Below are positions 1 to 7,034 of a DNA stretch of 64,000 nucleotides, one piece after another. The position numbers were made by a program, and so were the translations under genes. The notes below the pieces were generated by a model, which searched no databases, had not been told where the DNA came from, and saw only the letters and a program-made list of their open reading frames with translations. This DNA is from Spartobacteria bacterium (GTDB lineage Bacteria; Verrucomicrobiota; Verrucomicrobiia; Chthoniobacterales; Chthoniobacteraceae): positions 149,933 to 213,932 of the forward strand of contig JAJPJG010000031.1 of assembly GCA_021324395.1 (NCBI GenBank), given 5' to 3'. How positions within the stretch are numbered: the first letter of the stretch is position 1; each line of letters begins with the position of its first letter.

Positions 1-186
1 CAGTTTTGGTGCGATGCGCAAAAGTGGCTCGGGATCTTTCCCAAACGCATCGACGCGCAGCTCGAGCAAATCGATTTCGCCGGCGCGAATCCGTCGGGCC
101 GCCGCGAGGCTGCCGGGAGAATGCACCGTGCCGACGACTAGCGGCGGGCCGGACAAATCGATGGCGTTTTTGGATGAATTCATCAT
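1..186 (-). CDS. aroD: Type I 3-dehydroquinate dehydratase, N-terminal part (cut by window edge)
   Basis: The minus-strand frame is open from an ATG at 186 to position 1 and gives 62 residues. Residues 16-29 (PLVVGTVHSPGSLA) and a following LLELRVDAF motif are the first two strands of the type I dehydroquinase barrel, which dehydrates 3-dehydroquinate to 3-dehydroshikimate in the shikimate pathway. A second ATG lies directly after the first, so the start could be 183. No strong ribosome binding site is visible. It is divergent from the sugar transferase, with only 43 bp between the starts. The catalytic lysine and histidine lie outside the window. DAHP synthase and pheA of the same pathway are further along but not linked. 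Confidence 0.8.
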   Translation of the reverse strand, partial: MMNSSKNAIDLSGPPLVVGTVHSPGSLAAARRIRAGEIDLLELRVDAFGKDPEPLLRIAPKL

Positions 187-229
187 GTTAAAAAGAATTG
201 GAATCCGCTAGATTCCCTCGCCCCGCAGA

Positions 230-1621
230 ATGATTGGCCGCAAACAAGAACTCAATTTGCAATTCCAGCAGATCGCCGATGGCGCGCTGCTGGTGTTTGC
301 ATTTTGGATCGCGCACATCCTGCGTTACTACGCGACGTGGTGGCTTGGGTTGGACAGGCCGATCGCATCATTCAACGAATTTCGCTGGGTGCTTTTCGTG
401 CTGATGCCGTTCGGGCCGATCGTTCTCGAGATGCAGGGTTACTACAATCACATCCTGCAAAAGTCGCTCTGGAAATGGCTCACGCAAATCGGGCGCGCCG
501 CTGTCTTGCTAGGTGCATTGCTCGCAGTCTGCTGGTTTTTCTTTCACCTGGACGTGCCAAGCCGCGCGGTGCTGCTGCTCTTCGGTGCCCTCGCGATGCT
601 CGTGCTGGTGCTGCGCGAGCGGCTTACGATTTTGTATCTGCGCAACAAAGCGAGCAGCGGCAAATATCGCGAAAACGTGTTGCTTGCCGGCGTGCCGCTC
701 GACATGCAGCAGCTCGAGAAAACGTTCACGCCCGAGCAGATGATGGAAATGGAAATCGTCGGCCGCATCGACATCGATACGCAGCCGATCTCAGCGTTGA
801 TCGAAGCGCTGCACGAACACGCAGTGAGCCGCGTGATTTTCGCCGGCGGCCACAGCCATCTCAATCGCCTGCAGGAAGCGATTGCCGCGTGCGAAGTCGA
901 AGGCGTCGAAGCATGGCTGCTTGCCGATTTTATCAAGACAGCGATCGCGCGTCCGGATTTCGACGTGCTCGGGAACCGACCGATGCTCGTCTTCCGCACG
1001 ACACCGGAAATTTCGTGGTCGCTCTTGATCAAAGGCATCATCGATCGCGTCGGCGGGGCGCTCTTGCTCGTGCCGTGTTCGGTCTTGATGATCGTTGCGA
1101 CGATTGCGATCAAGCTGACTTCGCCCGGACCGATCATTTTCCGCCAGACGCGCGCGGGCAAACATGGCAAGCCGTTTACGATGTATAAATTTCGCACGAT
1201 GGTCACCGATGCGGAAATGCGGCAGGCCGAGTTAGCGGCATTTAACGAAATGTCCGGACCGGTTTTCAAAATCGACAATGATCCGCGTGTTACGCCGGTT
1301 GGTCGCTTGTTACGCAAGCTGAGCATCGACGAATTTCCGCAATTATTTAACGTTTTGCAAGGACACATGAGCCTCGTTGGGCCGCGTCCTTTGCCAATGT
1401 ATGAAGTCGAAAAATTCGAGAATACCGCACAACGACGCCGATTGAGCGTGAAACCCGGCCTGACATGTCTCTGGCAGGTCAGCGGACGTAACGAGGTCTC
1501 GGATTTCCACGAGTGGGTGCGGCTCGATTTAAAATACATTGATAATTGGTCGATCTGGCTCGACTTAAAAATCCTGCTCAAAACCGTGCCGGTTGTCCTG
1601 CTCGGTTGGGGCGCGAAATAA
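230..1621 (+). CDS. Exopolysaccharide priming polyprenyl glycosylphosphotransferase
   Basis: A 463-residue membrane enzyme of the WbaP/CpsE type, which moves a sugar-1-phosphate from a nucleotide sugar to undecaprenyl phosphate and so starts a surface polysaccharide unit. Four hydrophobic segments fall at about residues 12-33, 48-66, 84-107 and 110-125, then a soluble central domain to about 260. The C-terminal bacterial sugar-transferase domain shows RQTRAGKHGKPF, MYKFRTM, DEFPQLFNV, LVGPRP and KPGLTCLWQVSGR in the usual order. The length is normal for the two-part family. UDP-glucuronate decarboxylase follows after 78 bp on the same strand, so UDP-sugar supply and priming are probably co-expressed. 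The sugar it uses cannot be read from the sequence. Confidence 0.92.
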   Translation: MIGRKQELNLQFQQIADGALLVFAFWIAHILRYYATWWLGLDRPIASFNEFRWVLFVLMPFGPIVLEMQGYYNHILQKSLWKWLTQIGRAAVLLGALLAVCWFFFHLDVPSRAVLLLFGALAMLVLVLRERLTILYLRNKASSGKYRENVLLAGVPLDMQQLEKTFTPEQMMEMEIVGRIDIDTQPISALIEALHEHAVSRVIFAGGHSHLNRLQEAIAACEVEGVEAWLLADFIKTAIARPDFDVLGNRPMLVFRTTPEISWSLLIKGIIDRVGGALLLVPCSVLMIVATIAIKLTSPGPIIFRQTRAGKHGKPFTMYKFRTMVTDAEMRQAELAAFNEMSGPVFKIDNDPRVTPVGRLLRKLSIDEFPQLFNVLQGHMSLVGPRPLPMYEVEKFENTAQRRRLSVKPGLTCLWQVSGRNEVSDFHEWVRLDLKYIDNWSIWLDLKILLKTVPVVLLGWGAK

Positions 1622-1699
1622 CGCGCGCATTTTCGTCACGCGAAATTTGCGGGAAGTTCTAGCCAAGCTAGCTTTGAGTCACTAGAAACGCTTTCCGCA

Positions 1700-2644
1700 A
1701 TGGCTTCCAAACGCACAGCAGTAGTCACGGGTGGCGCCGGATTTCTCGGCTCGCACCTTACCGACCGTCTTCTCGCCGAGGGTTTCCGCGTCATCGGCAT
1801 CGACAATTTCATCACCGGCAATCCTCAAAACATCGAGCACCTCGCCAGCAACGAGGATTATCGATTTGTCAAACAGGATGTAACGCAATACATTTTGTTA
1901 GACGAAGATATTCACTATGTTTTTCACTTCGCATCGCCGGCCAGCCCGATCGATTACCTCGAGCATCCGATCCCGACGCTGAAAGTCGGCGCGCACGGCA
2001 CGCATAATACGCTCGGACTCGCGAAAGCAAAAAAAGCGACCTTTTTGCTCGCTTCGACGAGCGAGTGCTACGGCGATCCGCTCGTGCATCCGCAGCGCGA
2101 AGATTACTGGGGAAACGTGAATCCGATCGGACCGCGCGGCGTTTATGATGAGGCGAAGCGTTTTGCCGAGGCGATGACGATGGCATACCACCGTTATCAC
2201 AAAGTTGACACAAAGATTGTGCGCATTTTCAACACTTACGGCCCGCGCATGCGCCTGCGCGACGGGCGTGTGGTGCCCGCGTTCATCGGGCAGGCGCTGA
2301 CAGGACAGCCGCTGACGATTTTTGGCGACGGCTCGCAGACGCGCTCATTTTGCTATGTGAGCGATTTGATCGACGGCATCTTCAAACTCGCGATGAGCGA
2401 TTTTCACGAGCCGGTGAACATCGGCAATCCGCGCGAGATGACGATCAAGCAATTCGCCGAGGAGATCATCCGCATCACCGGCACGGCCGCGCAAATCGAG
2501 TATCGCCCGCTGCCGGTCGACGACCCGAAAGTGCGCCAGCCGGACATCACGCGCGCGAAGAAAGTTCTCAACTGGGAGCCGAAGGTCGACTTTGACGAAG
2601 GCATTCGCAAAACCATCGATTTCTTCCGAACGCGGTTGGGTTGA
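1700..2644 (+). CDS. UDP-glucuronate decarboxylase (UXS type short-chain dehydrogenase)
   Basis: A 314-residue extended SDR enzyme. The Rossmann motif TGGAGFLG is at residues 10-17 and the catalytic pair is Y149-x3-K153 (VYDEAK), with STSECYGDP before it. The stretch [11 protein letters not shown] and the later [18 protein letters not shown] are typical of UXS, which converts UDP-glucuronate to UDP-xylose. dTDP-glucose 4,6-dehydratases share the fold but have different surrounding motifs. It sits just downstream of the priming transferase, which fits a role in making a pentose for surface glycan. No terminator is visible before the next gene, 66 bp away. Confidence 0.88.
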   Translation: MASKRTAVVTGGAGFLGSHLTDRLLAEGFRVIGIDNFITGNPQNIEHLASNEDYRFVKQDVTQYILLDEDIHYVFHFASPASPIDYLEHPIPTLKVGAHGTHNTLGLAKAKKATFLLASTSECYGDPLVHPQREDYWGNVNPIGPRGVYDEAKRFAEAMTMAYHRYHKVDTKIVRIFNTYGPRMRLRDGRVVPAFIGQALTGQPLTIFGDGSQTRSFCYVSDLIDGIFKLAMSDFHEPVNIGNPREMTIKQFAEEIIRITGTAAQIEYRPLPVDDPKVRQPDITRAKKVLNWEPKVDFDEGIRKTIDFFRTRLG

Positions 2645-2710
2645 TTTGATTTTTTGTTTGCAGCGTCCGTCGACGCCTGCAATTTTGACCTCCTTCATTC
2701 CCGTTCCCTC

Positions 2711-3274
2711 ATGAAAAAAGTTACTGTTCTTGCAGTTGCACTCCTCGGCCTCGCCGCGTCCGCATTTAGCCGTGATGATTTCGTTCTTCGCAAAGTGCAG
2801 CCATCGGTTGTCCGCACTCCGCAAATCAACTACACCGGCGACCAGCGCCGCTCTGGCCAGGCGCAGCAATGGCTCGAGATCGAAGCCGAGTTTGATTCAA
2901 ACGTCGACATCACGGACGAGTTGACGGCGAAATTTTACGTGCTCGTCGCCGGCCAGTGCCTCACCGGCGAAGTCACGCATGTCAATGTGTTAAAAGGACG
3001 TTCACTTTATAGCGTGATGTATGTGAGCCCGCACACGGTCTCGAAGCTGCTAAACAATAAACCAATGACAGCCGCGTCGATCGAAAACGCCGGCGTGCAA
3101 TTGCTCGTCAAAGGTCAGCTCGTGGCGCAAAAGAGCTTCAAGGAGTCGGGCGGAGGCGACTGGTGGCAGCAGCTTCAGCAAATCTCCGGCTTGCTGTTTA
3201 ACAAAAACGAAACGCCGTTTGCTGCGCTTTATTGGGATCGCTACGAGGAAATCAAGCCTGCGGCGACGAAGTAA
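2711..3274 (+). CDS. Secreted protein at the head of the pilus-like operon (Amuc_1102 position)
   Basis: A 187-residue protein starting at the ATG at 2711, preferred over upstream starts because it gives a clean signal peptide (MKKVTVLAVALLGLAASAFS). The rest is soluble and beta-rich, with no motif I can name. It is the first of five genes whose order matches Amuc_1102, 1101, 1100, 1099, 1098 of Akkermansia. Assignment as the Amuc_1102 counterpart rests on position, size and secretion signal rather than on residues I can align. It probably acts in the periplasm or outer membrane beside the secretin. The next gene starts 39 bp downstream. Confidence 0.65.
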   Translation: MKKVTVLAVALLGLAASAFSRDDFVLRKVQPSVVRTPQINYTGDQRRSGQAQQWLEIEAEFDSNVDITDELTAKFYVLVAGQCLTGEVTHVNVLKGRSLYSVMYVSPHTVSKLLNNKPMTAASIENAGVQLLVKGQLVAQKSFKESGGGDWWQQLQQISGLLFNKNETPFAALYWDRYEEIKPAATK

Positions 3275-3313
3275 CGGCACCTTTGAACACGCACCCCCGC
3301 ATTCTTCGCTGAC

Positions 3314-5062
3314 GTGGCCGCTCCGAACCGCATCATCAGCCTCAATCTCGGCATGCAGACAGTCGGCATGGCCGAGTTCCGCACGAGCTCGACCGGCGGA
3401 TTGGTGCTGAACAGCTTTAAGCTGACCGAGCTTCTCGCCGATCCATCCGCCGAAGCCTCGCGCATCGCGCAGATGAAAATTGCGATCCAGGAAATGGGCG
3501 ATGCGTATAAGCTCAAAGGATTGCGTGTCAACTACTCGATCCCGGCGCAATCGGTCTTCACGCGTTTCGTCAAACTTCCGGCGGTTGGCGCGGAAAAAGT
3601 CGATCAAATCATCACGTTTGAAGCGCAGCAAAACGTGCCGTTTCCAATCGACGAAGTCGTTTGGGATTACCAGCTCGTTGGCGGACAACCCGAAAAACTT
3701 GAAGTCGTGCTCGTCGCGATTAAAGCCGATCTGCTCGATGATTTGAACAACGCGGTGGAGGACAGCGGGCTGAAAACAAACGTCGTCGATGTAGCGCCGA
3801 TGGCGCTCTACAACGCATTTCGCTACAACTACAGCGACATGAGCGGCTGCTCGTTGCTGATCGACATCGGCTCGCGCACTACGAACCTCATTTTCGTCGA
3901 GCCAAACAAAGTTTTCAGCCGAAGCATTCCGATCGGTGGCAGCACGATTTCCGCGGCGATCGCGAAGGATTTCAACGAGCCGTTCGGCGCGTCCGAGGAG
4001 CGTAAGCGGGCTCTCGGTTTCGTCTCGCTCGGCGGCGCGTATGCAGAGCCCAGCGATCCCGATGTGGCGCGCGTCTCAAAAATGATCCGCAACAGCATGA
4101 CGCGCCTGCACGCGGAAATTTCGCGCTCCATTTCGTTTTACCGCTCGCAACAAGGTGGCAGCCAGCCGGCGCGCGTTTTTCTCGCAGGCGGCAGCGTGAG
4201 TCTGCCTTACATGCGCGAATTTTTCGCGGAAAAACTGCAGATGCCGATCGAGTTTTTCAACGCGCTACGCAATGTCGCCGTCGGCAACGATGTGAATCTC
4301 GAGGAAGCCGGCAAAAGCGCGCACGTGCTCGGCGAGCTTGTCGGCTTGAGTTTGCGCTCGATGAGCGAATGTCCGATGGAGCTGAATCTGCAGCCGGCCA
4401 GCGTGGTGAAGGCGCATAAACTCGCGCAAAAACGCCCGTATATCGTGCTCGCCGGCTTGTGCGTGTTACTATCGCTCGCCGGTTGGTGGCTCTATTTCCA
4501 GCGCGCAACGCAGGTTGAGAGCGCAGTCATCGGCGAGCTGCAACAAAAAATCGCGCCGCTAAAACAAAAGGAAACGCAGTTTCAAAATACGCGAAAAGAA
4601 ATTCAGGCTGCGCAGGCCACGGCCGCGCCATTTATCGAGGCGGTGAACGAACGCGGCTACTGGGTTGCAATTCTCGATGAACTAAACGCACGCTTGCCGG
4701 AGCGTTATGTGTGGATCACGCAATTTGAGCCGATCACGATCAGCGGCGACAAAGCGACGCCGCTGATGAGCGCCGAGACCGGCGCGACGCATTCAGCCGA
4801 AATACCGACACCGCCGCCTGTAGGGCCCGGTGGCCCGCGGGGTCAGGGCGAAGCGAGGCAGATCTTCGGGCTTCGGCTGCATGGCTTGTATTTGGAAAGT
4901 CCAACCGAGGCGGGCGTCGTCGATCAGTTCGCGAAAAATCTCGAGGATTCGCCTTTGGTCAGCAAAGTCACCGTCGTGACTCGCGCGACGCCGACACAGA
5001 CGGAGTGGGCTTACGACTACGAGCTGCAAGTGGAACTGAAAACCGCGATCAAACCGCAATGA
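3314..5062 (+). CDS. PilM-like actin-fold ATPase fused to a PilN-like membrane segment
   Basis: A 582-residue protein with a GTG start at 3314. Residues 1 to about 365 are an actin-like PilM domain: ISLNLGMQTVG at the N-terminus, LIDIGSRTTN near 182 as the nucleotide phosphate loop, and FLAGGSVSLPYM. A single transmembrane segment (IVLAGLCVLLSLAGWWLYF) follows at about 374-395, then a Gln/Lys-rich coiled coil and a periplasmic domain like PilN. In ordinary type IV pilus operons PilM and PilN are separate proteins; here they are one chain, so the cytoplasmic ring and inner-membrane platform would be covalently joined. Its stop overlaps the next start by 4 bp (ATGA), suggesting translational coupling. 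It corresponds to Amuc_1101 by position. Confidence 0.82.
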   Translation: MAAPNRIISLNLGMQTVGMAEFRTSSTGGLVLNSFKLTELLADPSAEASRIAQMKIAIQEMGDAYKLKGLRVNYSIPAQSVFTRFVKLPAVGAEKVDQIITFEAQQNVPFPIDEVVWDYQLVGGQPEKLEVVLVAIKADLLDDLNNAVEDSGLKTNVVDVAPMALYNAFRYNYSDMSGCSLLIDIGSRTTNLIFVEPNKVFSRSIPIGGSTISAAIAKDFNEPFGASEERKRALGFVSLGGAYAEPSDPDVARVSKMIRNSMTRLHAEISRSISFYRSQQGGSQPARVFLAGGSVSLPYMREFFAEKLQMPIEFFNALRNVAVGNDVNLEEAGKSAHVLGELVGLSLRSMSECPMELNLQPASVVKAHKLAQKRPYIVLAGLCVLLSLAGWWLYFQRATQVESAVIGELQQKIAPLKQKETQFQNTRKEIQAAQATAAPFIEAVNERGYWVAILDELNARLPERYVWITQFEPITISGDKATPLMSAETGATHSAEIPTPPPVGPGGPRGQGEARQIFGLRLHGLYLESPTEAGVVDQFAKNLEDSPLVSKVTVVTRATPTQTEWAYDYELQVELKTAIKPQ

Positions 5063-6009
5063 ACTGGATCCGCGAAAACAAATTTTTAACAGCGTTTTTT
5101 GCCATCCTGATTATTGGCATCGGCGTGCTCGGTTTCCTCGCCTATTCCGCGTGGGGAAGTTTCGGCGAAGTCTCGGAAAACTATAACAAACAGGCTGCGG
5201 AATTGAAGCGGCTGCAAAACCTGACGCCGTATCCGAACGAGGCGAACCTGCGCAAAATGCAGGACCAACGCGACGCCTACATCGCGGCAACAACGGACCT
5301 GCAAAAAAAACTTGCGGCGATCGAATTTCCGCTGCAGCCGATTTCGCCAACCGATTTTCAAGACAGACTGCGCGCATCGGTTTCGCAGATGATCGACAAG
5401 GCGAAAAACGCTGGAGTCAAGCCGCCGGAGAAATCATTTTACCTCGGCTTTGATAATTACCAGACGTCGTTGCCGCGACCGGAAGCAGCCGCTCCGCTCT
5501 ACCGGCAACTGCAGGCAATCGAATTTGCGCTCAATCAGCTGATTGAGGATAGAGTGGATGCGATCGTCAGCCTCACGCGCTCGACTTTGCCGGAGGAAGC
5601 GGCGACAGCGGCCCCGCAGCAGGGCGGCCCGCGTCCTCAGCAACGAACCGGAGGCGGAAATGCGCCGGCGAAAAAGCTCGTTGATAAGAATTCGTTTGAA
5701 GTCGGTTTTGTTGCCGACCAATCGCGTTTCCGAAAATGGCTCAACGATATTTCCAGCGCGAAACAGCAGTTTTACGTCGTCCGTTTGCTGACGGTGAAAA
5801 ACGAAAGCCAGAAAGGTCCATCGCGCGCGGATTCGACGACCGCTGCGGCTGATCCGAACACCCCGGCTGCACAAGTTCCCGCCGCAGCCGGTGCCGCATC
5901 GCCTGCGCCAAACACGCTTAAATTTGTCGAAGGCACAGAAAAAATAGACGTTGTCGCGCGTGTAGACATCGTTAGTTTCAATCCGCCAGCCGCACCGGCA
6001 GGAAAATAG
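5059..6009 (+). CDS. Amuc_1100-like pilus-associated membrane protein (PilO/PilN-related)
   Basis: A 316-residue protein, against 317 for Akkermansia Amuc_1100 as I recall it. It has a short cytoplasmic N-terminus (MNWIRENK), one membrane helix at about residues 9-30, a coiled coil at about 38-95, then two alpha/beta periplasmic parts separated by a Pro/Ala/Gln-rich linker. The stretch YLGFDNYQTSLPRPEAA lines up with the WLGF-Y motif region of Amuc_1100, the central PTDFQ and RSTLPEE stretches also fit, and the C-terminus VDIVSFNPPAAP resembles its end. In Akkermansia this protein is a known immune-active surface protein; here the likely job is structural, linking the PilM/N protein to the secretin. 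The start overlaps the previous stop by 4 bp. Confidence 0.85.
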   Translation: MNWIRENKFLTAFFAILIIGIGVLGFLAYSAWGSFGEVSENYNKQAAELKRLQNLTPYPNEANLRKMQDQRDAYIAATTDLQKKLAAIEFPLQPISPTDFQDRLRASVSQMIDKAKNAGVKPPEKSFYLGFDNYQTSLPRPEAAAPLYRQLQAIEFALNQLIEDRVDAIVSLTRSTLPEEAATAAPQQGGPRPQQRTGGGNAPAKKLVDKNSFEVGFVADQSRFRKWLNDISSAKQQFYVVRLLTVKNESQKGPSRADSTTAAADPNTPAAQVPAAAGAASPAPNTLKFVEGTEKIDVVARVDIVSFNPPAAPAGK

Positions 6010-6011
6010 CC

Positions 6012-6992
6012 ATGGACTGGATCAAGAAAAATTACGATCAAGCCATTCTGTCACTCGTTGCTCTGGTGCTGCTCGCCATGTCGGGCTTGCTGTTTTGGGA
6101 TGCACTGAATTTTAGCGATACGTTTGCAAGCATTCGCGGCGAAGTGCCGCACAACGACAAAATCCCGCCGCTCGAGACGACGCCAATCGATAATGCGCAA
6201 GCTGCGCTCACGAAACCGCCGACGTGGACAGGGCATCCCGGTTCGCTTTTCGTTTCCGACAAATACATCGTGAAGGACGGCCAGTTGGTCGATCCGCGCT
6301 CGAGCAATGTGCAGTTGCATGCGCCGGTGCCGAACACGTGGTTTTTCGATCACAACCTCGACATTCTGGACACCGACGTGCTGAACGAGGATCCCGACGG
6401 CGATGGCTTCACCAACCTCGACGAATGGAAAAATATCAAGGGCGACGGCTCCGATGCAACCGATCCGCAGGACAAAAATTCGCATCCGGCATTTGTCACA
6501 AAGCTGCGTCTGGTGAAGGCGATTCAAACACGCTTCCGGCTTTTGTTTGCGGCTTACGACGGCGATCCCGCAAAGCCGGATACGCTCACATTTCAAATCA
6601 ACACGCTTGATGTGCACCAGCCGACGCAGTTCCGGAAATTAGGCGAGCAGATCGAGAACACGAAATTCAAAGTCACCAAGTTTGACCACAAAGTCATCAC
6701 CGACCAGAGCACCGGCGCGGAAAAAGACGTGTCGGAATTGACCGTGCAAAACACGGAGACGGGCGATGAAGTGACGCTCGTCTTGAATACCATCGTGAAC
6801 TCACCGGATTCTTATGCGTTGTTTAAATTCCTGCTGGACGGTTCGCAGTTCCCGGTAAAGAAGGACAAGACTTTTACGCTCAAGCCCGAGCCGGCTGTCA
6901 CCTACAAATTAGTTGACATCAAGGACGCCGAGGCGCTAATCGAATCGCCGAAAGGCGAAAAAATCAAAGTGCCAAAGCTGGAGGCGCCTTGA
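6012..6992 (+). CDS. Membrane-anchored protein with a calcium-loop repeat (Amuc_1099 position)
   Basis: A 326-residue protein with a cytoplasmic MDWIKKN start, one membrane helix at about residues 11-30, then a periplasmic region. Residues about 127-142 contain DPDGDGFTNLDEW, a thrombospondin type 3 / EF-hand-like calcium loop. Together with a following DATDPQDKNS stretch it looks like a single Ca2+-binding element. The rest, with VTLVLNTIVNS, is beta-rich and unassigned. It follows the Amuc_1100-like gene by 2 bp and precedes the secretin, which is the position of Amuc_1099. An assembly role between inner membrane and secretin, possibly PilP-like, is inference from position. Confidence 0.7.
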   Translation: MDWIKKNYDQAILSLVALVLLAMSGLLFWDALNFSDTFASIRGEVPHNDKIPPLETTPIDNAQAALTKPPTWTGHPGSLFVSDKYIVKDGQLVDPRSSNVQLHAPVPNTWFFDHNLDILDTDVLNEDPDGDGFTNLDEWKNIKGDGSDATDPQDKNSHPAFVTKLRLVKAIQTRFRLLFAAYDGDPAKPDTLTFQINTLDVHQPTQFRKLGEQIENTKFKVTKFDHKVITDQSTGAEKDVSELTVQNTETGDEVTLVLNTIVNSPDSYALFKFLLDGSQFPVKKDKTFTLKPEPAVTYKLVDIKDAEALIESPKGEKIKVPKLEAP

Positions 6993-7034
6993 TGAAACGG
7001 CTGCGGATTGCCTGCCGACTCACTCTTTAACACC

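Noticed and set aside
7008..7034. Earlier TTG start for the secretin
   Set aside because: It would add a polar leader in front of a good signal peptide that starts at the ATG at 7035.
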